Below are positions 53,072 through 63,141 of a stretch of DNA of 64,000 bases, in pieces (the stretch's first letter is position 1; each line of letters opens with the position of its first letter). Made by a program: the position numbers and the translations under genes. The notes beneath the pieces were generated by a model that worked only from the letters and a program-made list of their open reading frames with translations, was not told where the DNA came from and searched no databases. This stretch comes from Phytophthora hibernalis (taxonomy: Eukaryota > Oomycota > Peronosporomycetes > Peronosporales > Peronosporaceae): assembly GCA_012656075.1 (NCBI GenBank), contig JAAKBF010000260.1, positions 248,001-312,000 of the forward strand, in the 5' to 3' direction.

Positions 53072-55600
53072 CTAGGAAGTTAGCTCGTCGATGCGTGCTG
53101 CTGTTGCCCCTGATCGGCCAGCTCCTTGGCCAGCGCCACATAGTCCACCTCCTTCCTGGCACGTTTGCCTCTTGACCGCGCGAGGGGCTCCGTTGCCCCC
53201 TGGTTTGCTGCGCTTCTTCGTCTGTAGCATTGTGACCGCTGGTGCAGGGGTCAGGTAGTTGGCCAGCAACGCCTGCTCGTGCGCAGCCTCCTTGGCGATC
53301 TCTTCCTCGTCCCACGGCTCCTGCGCCGGGTTGATGAGGGCTCGCGCGTGTGCTGCGACGCTGCGCGCGAAGGGCGAGACCATGCGGCCGTGAAAATTGT
53401 AGCCTCCTTCCAACACCGAGATAAGGCGGCCTTCACAACAAGTGTTGGCAATCTGCTTCACGTGACCCACAAGCCATTCGTAGTCTTGCTCCAGCAACGA
53501 CACGTAGCCCCAGTTCACGAGTTCCTTCTTGTGGGCATCAAAGCCAGCCGACAGGAAGATCAGGTCCGGATTAAACTCGCGCAGCTTGGGCAGGATGCGG
53601 TCGCGGAACGCGCTACGCCACTTGAGCCGAGAAGCGGAGGAGCCTTCACGACAGAATGGCAGGCCTTCGTCCCAGATGATAGGAGCTTCCTTCACATCCG
53701 AGACACCCGAACCTGGGTAAAACCATCCTTGCACTTCGTCCTTCGCCAGCTCCTCCTTGTTTTCAGGATCTTTGTGGCCGTAGCCGTGCACCGAGCAGAA
53801 GAACACATTCTCCGAGTCGTCGTCGCTGCGCCAGGGTTTGTACTGATGTACGATTTGCTTGCCAACGCCGTAAGGGGTTTCGAAGGGAATCTCCTTCGTG
53901 GACGGCACTAGCTGTCGCACAATCTCCTCCGTGCCGTTGCCGTGATGCACATCAAAATCCAGGATGGCCACTTTGTTAATTCCGCGGTGTTTCAGATGCG
54001 CGCGCGCGTACGCTGCACCCACAGCAACGTTGTTGAAAAGACAGAAGCCAAGGCTACCCTCTGGGTCATTCTCGCACACTACCTTGCCCACAGGTCCAGC
54101 GTGGTGTCCTGGCGGTCGTACGATGCAGAATGCATTCCTGCACTTGCCTGCAACGACCTCGTCCACAGCCTTGCATACCGCGCCAGCAGCACGGGCGGCA
54201 GCGTCATAGGAACGTACCGACAAAGACGTATCCAAATCTAGGGAAAAGGTTGCGTGGCACTCCTCAGCATCGTCTAAAGCAGGGAGTTGATTGCGATTCG
54301 TGCCCGGGACAGGTGTCTTGCCAACAATTGAAGCAGCTAGAGGAGCACACGCTCGACGGACACGATCGACGTAGTGGAATTCGTGAACGCGCAAAATGTC
54401 GGCGATATCTGCGCGCTCAATGTCATGAACCCACTTGACATTCGGCCGCTGGAACTCGCGAGACCAAAGGATGCCAAACAGAGGGTTCACTAGCGTATCA
54501 ATTCGCTCAGGATTTTCCGGTGGGGGATCGGGGCCGCCACGACGATGATATGCCATGGGCAAGTGCTTCCACACTTCGTGGTGGAAGAAGAATCGCGTTT
54601 GGTCTTTCGGCTGCAGTACAGCCTGCGGGGCCTCGTCTTGCTTCAGCCCCGTTAGATCTATATTTTCTTCTGCTGCCAGTAAAAGCGTTTCCAGTACATC
54701 GAACGCACATCTGCGAGCCACTTGGGTCGCGGTGCATCCATGGGAATCTTCCAGCGTGAAGTCCGCTCCACCGCTGCACAGGATCTTGACACCCACGAAA
54801 AATCTGCGAGCGCCGCAACGTGCGCGGGCGTCTGGCGCAACGGCGTCACCGGGTTCATCTCCACTCTGTACTCGTCTACCAGCCTCCTGGCCGCGTCAGC
54901 AGATCGATACTTCATGGCCTCGTGCAGTGGTCGAAAACCCACCTTATTGCCTTTCTCCAGCAGCGCCTCGAGCGTCAGCGGCTTCTTCCCCGCATTCTCC
55001 GTCCTGTCCGCCCCCACTGCAGCTAATTGCCGCTGATAGAAGGACGCCAGCAGGTCCAGACACTTGACCAGGTCGTAACGCGCGCACAGGTGGAAGAGCG
55101 TGTTGCCCTCCTCGTCTCTAGCCGCCACTTTCTCGAACAGCAGCGCGCGCACCTCATCCCCGTACACATCCTCCTGCTTCTCAGCTAGTAGTTCTTCCAC
55201 CAATAGCTCGCTGAACGCCGCGTTGATGGCTCCTACACGTAGCACCAGGTGCAGGAAGGGCGTGCCCAGGTCTCCGCCCTTGAGACGCAGCATGGCGCTC
55301 GTGAGCGCGGGCGAGTAGCGCAACAAGTGTATTGCATAGTGCGGCTGCTGGTGGATCACGGCCACGTGCAGAGGAAGGAAGCCCATGTCGTCCTTCTCCA
55401 GCAGACTTGTCTCGCTAGAGAGGACGCTTAGTCGCGGCGGAGGCTCCGCGCGCGCGCACGGCAGCGGCAGCAGCGCGCAGTCGGTCCACGTGCCCCTTCT
55501 CCGCCAGGTTGTGCAGCAGATACGCGTCCTCCTCGTCGTCGTAGTCGTCCTCTGCGTCGTGCGGCCACGCGCGCTCTTCCGCCTCGTAGCTTCCCGCCAT
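53072..55600 (-). CDS. Ankyrin-repeat / class II histone deacetylase fusion
   Basis: The start at 55600 gives MAGSYEAEERAWPHDAEDDY. Residues about 20-300 form ankyrin-type repeats (LLHNLAEKGHVDRLRAAAAA, MGFLPLHVAVIHQQPHYAIH, EEGNTLFHLCARYDLVKCLD, VGFRPLHEAMKYRSADAARR, DSHGCTATQVARRCAFDVLE). From about residue 350 follows a complete class II HDAC domain: RPPGHHAGP, LFNNVAVGAAYARA, ILDFDVHHGNGTEE (zinc ligands Asp and His), VHGYGHKDP, FLSAGFDAHKKE (zinc Asp), LISVLEGGYN. Frame breaks near 55446 (a GG pair) and at the A5 run 54798-54802 each fit one missing base, and the ankyrin series continues across both. The C-terminus may also change frame near 53190, where RARKEVDYVALAKELADQG is read instead. 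Expected activity is lysine deacetylation of histones or other proteins. Confidence 0.87.
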
Positions 55601-55621
55601 TTTCGGATATCTAATTGCACG

Positions 55622-55637
55622 AAAAATGGCCAATGAA
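55622..55637 (-). promoter_or_regulatory. Oomycete initiator-like core promoter of the ANK-HDAC gene
   Basis: The minus strand reads TTCATTGGCCATTTTT, close to the oomycete initiator consensus (TCATTYYNCAWTTT). It lies about 22-37 bp upstream of the ATG at 55600, the usual place for these short 5' leaders. It supports the chosen start. No mapping data are available. Confidence 0.5.
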
Positions 55638-55678
55638 AACGCGCGAAGATGTTGGAGACTGTTGCAGAAAGCTCTCAG

Positions 55679-56227
55679 CTATAGTGTGGAAGGCTGACGT
55701 TCTGGAGAAAAGCACGTCGATCGGATCGTGAATTTGTTGGCTTTAAAACCAGCCTCCGGTAGTCGAATAGTGGCCGCTGCAGCTCCAGCACGGATAAGAA
55801 GTGCTTCAGTTCCGATTGAAAATGCCCATTCATAGAAATACAGCGTTGGAGATGTTAGCCACGGATCGATGCATTTGTGTCTGACATCCAAAGTGAGCAA
55901 GACTGAATTAAGAAGCGCAAACCGACTGGCCTTGGAGGACGCGCCATCGAGGAGCATACGGGAGCAAAGCCATCCATAGAGGGCTCGGTGAGCAGCTATT
56001 TTCCAGTCGGCAATGAGACGAGGCGCACAAAGATACTTTTTGCTAGCTGAGGCGCTGAGAAATGGACAACTGATGTTGCTACATGTACTAGTACATGTAG
56101 TACGCGAAGGTCGATCGACCAGGGTACGTGTACACATTTTGTCGTACTGGGCAGAGCGAGCTCTAGCGCTTGTTGCTTGTCCTGAGTCAACAACATCAAC
56201 AACAGCCAGCTGATGAAAAACCGCCAT
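55679..56227 (-). CDS. Hypothetical ORF upstream of ANK-HDAC
   Basis: This is a 182-codon open frame from the ATG at 56227 (MAVFHQLAVVDVVDSGQATS). It has no recognisable domain, a moderately hydrophobic C-terminal half and unremarkable codon use. It ends only 79 bp before the HDAC start on the same strand and overlaps the likely HDAC promoter region, which argues against it. It also contains a 22-bp palindrome (56079-56100). It could be a chance ORF. Confidence 0.25.
   Translation of the reverse strand: MAVFHQLAVVDVVDSGQATSARARSAQYDKMCTRTLVDRPSRTTCTSTCSNISCPFLSASASKKYLCAPRLIADWKIAAHRALYGWLCSRMLLDGASSKASRFALLNSVLLTLDVRHKCIDPWLTSPTLYFYEWAFSIGTEALLIRAGAAAATIRLPEAGFKANKFTIRSTCFSPERQPSTL
56079..56100. 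repeat. Perfect 22-bp palindrome
   Basis: The sequence centred on actagt, with outer halves ctacatgta and tacatgtag, is a perfect self-complementary 22-mer without a spacer. It could be a binding site for a dimeric protein or a cruciform; the function is unknown. Confidence 0.85.
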
Positions 56228-57953
56228 GTTCAACGTTCGCTTAAGTTACCATGTTTTCGCTAGCTATATGCCTGCGGCAACGAAAACTGTCGTCACGACA
56301 CGCACGCTGTATACACTGACCCATGCTCCAGCGAAATTTGACGACGGCTTGCTCATGCTTTGCGGAAACGTCTCGGCGTTTCAAGCGAAATAAGTGTTGA
56401 AGCCGCAGCCGAGACTGCACCGCCGAGATTGCGCACCGCAGGGTCGAGGGCAAGACGACAACCAGCAGCAAGAAGTAGCAGCAGCAATAACAAGACCAAC
56501 AAACACGATTGACACGTCGACTTCAAAGGACACGTCGGCTTCAACATGGATCCGCTTGGACCTACACTTTTGCGGAGCATCCCTGGCGCCACGTCTTTAC
56601 TGCCCACATTTTGGATGCTCTGCCCAGCCGCGAATTTCGGAGACCACGGAGCAACAGCGACATACGTGTACGTGCTGGCATGACTTTGGTTGCCGCGCCT
56701 TTGGCCTATCTGCTCGACACTCGTTCTATCCGCCATCCATCCGGACTTCGCTGGACTCGCCGCGCCCGATGCAAAAATGCCTGATGTAGCCATCTCGCTT
56801 CAAAGTGGGACTCGAGAGGGTCGGAAGATACTCCTCCGATTGACTTGATTTGACTATGGTCTGCCGGCTGCTACGCTAGCCCTATCTCGCGGGAATGTCG
56901 TTTTACACTCGCGGTTTGTATGACGCGGCATCAAGTATGAAGCAGACTGGGAAAGGGCGCCACGAGTGATGGTTTGGCGCCCGCTGATTGGTCCGTCACA
57001 GGCTGCGCATATCAGTTGTCACACATGTCACAAATTAACAAACCCCTCCGTAGTAATTAAAAAACTTTGAATACTCTCTCAACGGGAATATGAATGCGCA
57101 GATGTGAAGAAATGAATTCGACAAGGATTCATTTTGAGTAATATGTATGAACCTTTTCCACTGTATAAGATAATCTTAGACAGTGGAAAATGTTCTTATT
57201 AAGATTAGATACATATTTTCTCAAAGATTTTTGACGTAATTATACGAAATCTGCAAAGTTTCCTTTTGAAGGGTAACATAGGAAAGTCATTGCTAAATAC
57301 CGTGCATGATGTCTTCGAGCTCAATCTGAAATAACCGAGTTCGACGGGGCTTGCATTCAAGAAGGCTGTATTTGTATTGCTTTCGTTTAAATTTACATTT
57401 CTGATTTACATGGGATTTGACAGGTGATAAATTATACGCTGGATAAATAAAGAAGCTTAAACAAAGATTCCGCTGTCCAGCAAATGTACGTTACATTCTG
57501 GTAGCATACGCACGCACGATGATCAACGTATCTATCCCGTCTGCTGCAGATCCAGCTTCATCCTTCTAGTACGTTTAAGCTATTCTCACCGTCACTCATA
57601 AATATTGTCGTCGGGAGGATGTAGCAGCTCACTCATTTGTAAAAACAGACTGGCCCTCCGATAGGAATACCCTTATCCAGAAATAATAAGTGGGTTCCTG
57701 ACGCACTATTACTACCGAGGGGTCCATCCTATTTTTCGAACCGCGCCCTATCGCTTCAACATGAAGATGGGCCTTGACGCGCCTCGATTGGCCAAAAGGT
57801 CGCAACCGCCAGCTGCGCACTGAATTTTTGCTTGCAAGCTCTCACTCAGCAAAAGACATCAGAGCCGCAGGTCACTTGCCTTCAAGAGCAGCCAACAGGA
57901 ACCCGCGGCGCATAACGCCACCCGCAGCAGTCATTCAGCAGCCACAGCTCCCC
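56228..57953. other. Spacer between the ANK-HDAC locus and HSF
   Basis: This 1.7-kb interval has an open frame at 56353-56793 (minus, 146 codons, one Leu-rich hydrophobic run, no family) that I do not call. It also contains AT-rich DNA with a hairpin at 57132-57225, and the probable HSF promoter and leader from about 57600. Confidence 0.4.
57132..57225. repeat. Nested inverted repeat (possible small MITE)
   Basis: Inner arms ttttccactgt (57154-57164) and acagtggaaaa (57180-57190) are perfect reverse complements. Outer arms ttttgagtaatatgtat (57132-57148) and atacatattttctcaaa (57209-57225) match imperfectly. The whole folds into one 94-bp hairpin in AT-rich intergenic DNA. Confidence 0.7.
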
Positions 57954-59113
57954 ATGAAGGGCGCCGCGTCCAGCAGCAACAGCCTCGCGCCGGCAGGCAA
58001 CCGCCGCCCGCGCGCCCAGAGCCTGCAGCACTTCGACAGCAAGTGCGCCGTGCCCAGCGAGTGCTGCAGCTCCGGCTCGTTCGTGAGCAAACTGTTCCGC
58101 ATGGTGGACTCGGAGCCGTCCACGATCGTCTCGTGGTGTCGAGGTGCGTCCCGTGGCGCTGGTTTGAACCCATCGACTTGTGTACTAATTGTCCTTTTCC
58201 TTCTATTGTTATGTACCCAGGCGGTAGCGCGTTCTGTATCGTGGACCCGAAGCTCATGGCCGAGCACTGTCTGCCCAAGTACTTCCGCCACCGACGCTTC
58301 TCGAGTCTCATCCGGCAGCTCAACTTCTACAGCTTCTACCGCGTGCAGGAGGGCCAGCTCACCATCTACCAGCACTCGTTCTTCCGGAAAGGCCGCCCCG
58401 ATCTACTCGTGCACATCAAGCGCCGCGGCGCTGGCAAAGCCAAGGACCCGTGGTTCGACCCCTGGCCAACACGAGCAGCAGGGCGCCCGAGCAGATCGTC
58501 AGCCCCGTGCTGGCACCCATGCAGACGCCGACTTCGTTGGGACTCGCGTCATGCTACTCGCCTATGGCTAAGCCCGTTGCGCTGGACAACATGTCGCCCG
58601 CACTGAAGCCTGCCATGATCCAGTCGTGTCCGCCCTCGGTGGACCTGGGCGGCTCGTTCCTGGGCGACAGCTTCAGCAAAAGGACATGGACCACGCGTAC
58701 CCGCTGCCGTCAGCGCTCACCATGAAGAACGAACTGCTATTCGGTGACATGATGGACTCGTCTCTGTCGCTTTCCAAGTCGTCAAACGGCCTTTCCGCGC
58801 CGCTGGACATTGACATTCAGGACTTCCTCACAGACGACTGCAACATTACACCTGGCCAGATCGAAGACCGGCTGTGCGCTGGCATGAACCACAACAAGTG
58901 CGCGATGGTCTCTCGAGACTGTCTCAAGTTTGACGACCCGCAGAGTCTGGAGTCGTCGCCTATTCTCACGAACCAGGAGGACGCCGAGTCGGCGAGCTTC
59001 GAGAACGAGGTGCTTTGGACCTGGCCAATGTGGAGCCTGGTGCGTGGGAGGTGCCGCTGTCGCCGCTAAACGACGAGGAGGACATGATGCCGTGGCTGGA
59101 CCTGTGCTTCTAG
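57954..59113 (+). CDS. Heat shock factor-type transcription factor
   Basis: The ATG at 57954 gives MKGAASSSNSLAPAGNRRPR. The HSF DNA-binding domain starts at about residue 46: FVSKLFRMVDSEPSTIVSWC, then after the intron GGSAFCIVDPKLMAEHCLPK, YFRHRRFSSLIRQLNFYSFY, YQHSFFRKGRPDLLVHIKRR. The intron is 58144-58220 (GTGCGT...ACCCAG, 77 nt, with ctaat inside). Downstream the frame breaks at the C4 run 58459-58462, the A4 run 58678-58681 and the GG at 59009-59010; each fits one missing base. The restored tail is acidic (SLSLSKSSNGLSAPLDIDIQ, NDEEDMMPWLDLCF) and probably an activation domain. No long heptad coiled coil is obvious after the DNA-binding domain. It is nuclear and binds heat-shock-type elements; the targets are unknown. 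Confidence 0.85.
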
Positions 59114-59714
59114 ACTGTATGGTTACGAACGCACACCCAGACCGACCGATAGACCAAGCCGCGCGCTGATGATTATTTATGCCCCAGCGAAGCTGCCAAG
59201 CCAGTCTGTCCCCTCCCGCCCTCCGTGAAGTCGGCCTCCTGTCGAGGCCGCCCAGCAATTTTCTATCATCATCGTTCCCGTATGACTCAAGTGTCGTAGG
59301 ATGTAGGCAGGAAGAATTAAGTTAGTTATTAAGGAGAGGATTAGGACGTAGCATTATGTAAAGTAGGATATAGTGACGTAGGCAAGGACTAGCAGAGCAG
59401 CAGAGCAAAGGAAACGAAACACGATGAAAACAACAACTTGTGAATGAGGGCATTGACTTGGTAGATGTATCAATACTCGTGTTGGTACACTAGATGACAG
59501 TGTTTTGCTGCGTTGGACATATGATGAAAGCTAGCAAGCAGTGTCGTCGATCCGCGGGATAGGCACGCAGGTTGAAGCCGGCAGTACTTGCCACCAGCTT
59601 GGATAGAGCACTAGGAACGATGTTGAATCAGCGCATTTGTATCTCGTGTGCAGACAAGGTCACCACTGAATGCATCCTCATGATCGGTTCATTGCTGCCT
59701 CCTGGTTATCTTAC
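59114..59714. other. Spacer between convergent HSF and LTV1 genes
   Basis: This is a shared 3' region of 0.6 kb. No gene or repeat was seen. Confidence 0.45.
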
Positions 59715-61401
59715 TTAGTACTTGAAGACGGACACACGGCCGGCCACGGTCTGCGTGGACTGCCGCGCCTCCTCCTCCTTGAACGCCAGCTTGGTCTCCT
59801 TCTTCTCGGCACGCCGAGTCATCTTGTCCATCTTGACGGCGGCCTTGCGCGCGCGCTTCTGCTCCTTGGTCTCGCCCTTCTGTCTCCGAGCCGTCTCGGG
59901 CTGCTCCACGTTCTTAACTGCTTTGCTCTTGGCGGACGCCGCCGACTCGAACACGCCCAGCGGCATGCCCGTCTTGCGGGACAGCGTCACCTTCATCTTG
60001 CGGATGTCTTCGCCCTCAGCGATGCTCGGAATCACGGGCTGTTTCTTCTTCTTGCGCCGGGTCGGGCCTTCCTCCCGCAGCACCGTCGGATGGTTGTCCA
60101 GCGTCGAGTACGTGCTCACGATGGTCTCGCAGTCCCATTGTTCGCGGTCCTCGCGCTGCAGATACTTGTTGCGCTCGAAGAGCTCCTGCACCTCCTTCTC
60201 CTCGCGCTCGGCGCGCTCCGCGGGTGTCTCGGGCTCCTCCTCGTCCTCTGTGTCGGCGTTCTCGTCGTACTCGTACGCAAATCGCTCCGCCGCGCAGTCG
60301 TCCAGCACCTGTTTGAGGCGGTTGCCCTCACGCAAAGGGTTGCCCAGCTTGCCCTCAGCGTCTGCCAGTTCCTGCTGTACGAATGCGTAGTCCTCAACCA
60401 CTGCTGCGAGGAGGTCGCCGTCCAGCGTCTCCTTTCCGCGCGTCTCCGGGTCGTCCTCCTCCAGCTCGCCCAGTTGCTCGTCATCGTACTCCTCCGCGAG
60501 CGTCTTCTCAAAGAGCTCGTCCAGCACACGCTGCGCCTCGTCGCGGTCCTCGGGAAGCTCAAACTCTTCGTCTTCACCGTCGCTGAGCTCCTCTTCGTCG
60601 CTAAACTCCTCCTCGTCTTCGCTGTCTGTGATGTTGCCACGATACAAGGGCGTGACTCCACTGGCCGCTTCCATGAGCTTAGCAATGTGTGCGTCGTAGT
60701 CAAAGTCGTCGGTGCCTGCGTCCTCGGCGTTGTCCTCTGCAGCCTGCACCACAAAGTTGTCGTCCAGCTCCTCGAACGCCGTGTCGTTCACGAGCGCCTC
60801 CTCAGGTCCTCGTCCATGACTTCCGTCGTTAATGTAATGGCATCCAGCAGTCGGTCCTGCTCGTCGACGCTCGGCAGTGCGTCCTCAGGCAGGTCCACCT
60901 TGCGGGACAGCGCGCGGGCCTCCTCACCAGCATCAAAGCGGCTCGTGGCCGAGTAGAACTTGCCTTGACCCATCTCCTTCATGTGCTGCGAGTAGTCGTA
61001 GCCGTCTCTCGGCAGTCCGTTCTCGTCCACGAGGTCTTCAGCCTCCACGCCGCCAAAGCGAACTTTGCGTACAGGGAAGGCCGCTTTGCTCTTCTTGGTG
61101 GGGACGTTTGAGGCTGCAGGAGCGTCCAGCAGGTCGGGCATCTCGTCATCGCTGTCGTCTTCATCGTCGTCCGACTCGTCGTCTGAGCGAATCTCCACGT
61201 GCTGACTGGAGGACAGCAGCACGTACTTGGAGGCCTCCGGGTCGTTGGCCTTGGGGTCGCGCTGACTGCGGTGCACCACGTGGAAGTGCTGGGCCGTCTT
61301 CTTGTTGATGAACTGTTTCTTGCGGACCTGCAGGTGGGTGGGTGAACACAACGACGTTAGATAGAGAGATAGAGAGGAAGGCAGGAAGCACCACTTGCCA
61401 T
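59715..61401 (-). CDS. LTV1: LTV1 ribosome biogenesis factor
   Basis: The N-terminus reads M-VRKKQFINKKTAQHFHVVHR-SQRDP, the classical LTV1 start, followed by acidic tracts (DDESDDDEDDSDDEMPDLLD), VRFGGVEAEDLVDENGLPRD, and in the second frame FEELDDNFVVQAAED and DAHIAKLMEA. Highly charged, coiled-coil-like sequence ends in a basic tail (TKEQKRARKAAVKMDKMTRR). Exon 1 appears to be only the ATG (61399-61401), joined over a 71-nt GC-AG intron (61328-61398, donor GCAAGT, acceptor CTGCAG). A frame break near 60800 (AGGAGG where AGGGAGG fits) separates the halves; one base restores it. LTV1 is needed for late 40S subunit assembly and nuclear export. Confidence 0.88.
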
Positions 61402-61616
61402 GGTCGAAGGAAGCTTGATTGGCAATGTGACTGGCGATGGCCAGAGTATGACGCAACATAGGTTTATAAGGTGTAGGGTTCAAGAATCATGACAAGACGT
61501 AGGTTTATGATTACCTAATCGAAAAGGTCCACAATCTTGTCTACCGAGGACACTTTTTTGTGATGCGGAATGTACTTCTGTATGTTAATGAAGCTTGTTG
61601 GACACTGTGTGTTTAC

Positions 61617-62870
61617 TTACAGCTTGGCCAGGGCGGCGTTGACGGCGGCCAGACCCGAGGCGTCCAGCGAGTCGACGGAGCTGCCACAGGCCGTCACGAG
61701 CGCCTGCAGGTCGTCCATCTCGAGCGAGTCGCACAGGTCCTCCGTCTTGATGACGTCGAGGGCGCCGTCCAGCTGCTGCTCCTGAGCAGCCGCCATGAGT
61801 TCGCGGAAGGCCTTCTTGACCTTACGGAAGAGCTTTTTCTGCTTGTCCTTGGCCATCTTGGCGCCCTTGCGGGCCTCCTTCTCCTTGTCCTCGGCCTCCT
61901 TCACAGCACGCTCGGCCTCCTCCTGCTTGCGGTTCTCCTCGTCCACGAGGCGCTGAGCAGCCTCCTCCTTCTCCTGCTTGGCGCGGGCCTTGCGGTCCTT
62001 CTCCTCCTGCTTGACGCGGCGGATACGCGGATCGGTAGCCAGCGCGCGGTCCACCAGACTGGCGAGACGCGCGTACTCTTTTTCTTCTTCTTCTTGGCAG
62101 CTGCCTCGTTCTTCTTGGCCATCCAGCGCTTGTGGTCGCGGTGTTCGGCCGAGTCCACGTCGTGCCCGAGTCGTGCGAGAAGTCGCGCCACGAGTCGAAC
62201 TTGTTCCAGAAGTCGTAGAACGCGTACACGTCGTCAATGGACGTAGCGTCATCGCCCAGCACCGGCACGGGCTTGTTCTCACTGAAACGCGCGTTGGCCG
62301 TGAACACGGGACCGTAGATCTCGTAGAAACTCTTGCCGTCTTCTCCGTTCTCGCGGATCTTCTCGCTGCCCGAAGGGATCCACTCGTCAAAGTCGCACTG
62401 CGAGTCGTACGCGCGCTTCTTCTGCGGGTCCATGAGCGTCGTGAAGGCCTTCTGCACCGCCAGGTAGTTGGGGTCGTTCTCCGTCTTGCCCGTCTTGTCC
62501 GGGTGGTGCTCGATCAGTACACGGTGGTACGCCTTCTTCACCTGTTCGTCCGTCACGTCGAAGCCCACGTCGGCCAAGCCCAGCTGCTGGTACATGGTCA
62601 GGTCCAGGAAGTTCTTGCCACGGAGACTGCGTCGGTACTTGCGCAGCACCGCCGCCTCGTGCTTGCGTGTGGCCTCACGAGCCAACGCAGCTTCGTCCAC
62701 GTCCTCGCAACTGGCCGAGCGGCCGCGCGCCAAGTTGCGCGCGCGCTTGTTGAAGGCGCGACCCACGGGCTCCACGTGCTTCTGCGCGAAGTAGCCACCC
62801 AGGCCCCGCACCGTCTTGGGCTCTGTGAAGCCTGCGGGGGCGTCGGCAGCGACAGCGTCAACGACGACAT
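61617..62870 (-). CDS. Zuotin-type J-protein (ribosome-associated DNAJC2 family)
   Basis: The start at 62870 gives MSSLTLSLPTPP. The zuotin N-terminal motif VEPVGRAFNKRARN is followed by the J-domain (DLTMYQQLGLADVGFDVTDE, then the HPD motif in RVLIEHHPDKTGK), the zuotin homology region (YGPVFTANARFSENKPVPVL, FYDFWNKFDSWRDFS), and a long charged helix (AKQEKEEAAQRLVDEENRKQ). The C-terminal helical bundle is LMAAAQEQQLDGALDVIKTE. Three breaks (G5 run 62836-62840, CCC 62165-62167, T5 run 62079-62083) each fit one missing base. SANT domains of animal homologs are absent, as in fungal zuotin. It acts with an Hsp70 at the ribosome exit on nascent chains. Confidence 0.9.
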
Positions 62871-62921
62871 TGTACCTGATCGATTTGAGGCGATTTCGAT
62901 TGTGACGACGCGTCCAAGAGG

Positions 62922-62928
62922 GGAATGA
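62922..62928 (-). promoter_or_regulatory. Initiator-like element upstream of zuotin
   Basis: The minus strand reads TCATTCC, followed by a pyrimidine stretch, 52 bp before the ATG at 62870. This fits the oomycete initiator core (YCAYTYY) and leader length. Prediction is by motif only. Confidence 0.4.
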
Positions 62929-63141
62929 AGCGAGAGCCAATGGTTGGCAGGGTGATACTGAATGCAAGTGATTTGGAAGTGGTGTGAAGAAACACCAAGT
63001 TGAAGAGGGCCTTACAATGTGTCAGATATGTTTGCTGACACCAACGAATGCAGCACAATGGAAAATGTACACGATGGACTATATTGGCACGGTACAAATA
63101 CAGAAACTCAATACAAACACTAACTGCGCTTTCGCAGTGTC

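Noticed and set aside
53279..53911. A 210-codon plus-strand open frame opposite the HDAC domain
   Set aside because: It is a shadow of the conserved HDAC reading frame.
56353..56793. 146-codon minus-strand ORF with a poly-Leu run
   Set aside because: It has no family, a low-complexity hydrophobic run and no promoter or splice context; likely a chance frame.
59670..60956. A 428-codon plus-strand open frame rich in Leu
   Set aside because: It is exactly antisense to the charged LTV1 coding region; Glu/Lys-rich sequence yields Leu/Phe-rich open frames on the opposite strand.
61978..62928. A 316-codon plus-strand open frame
   Set aside because: It is antisense to zuotin, whose J-domain and HPD motif prove the minus-strand coding.
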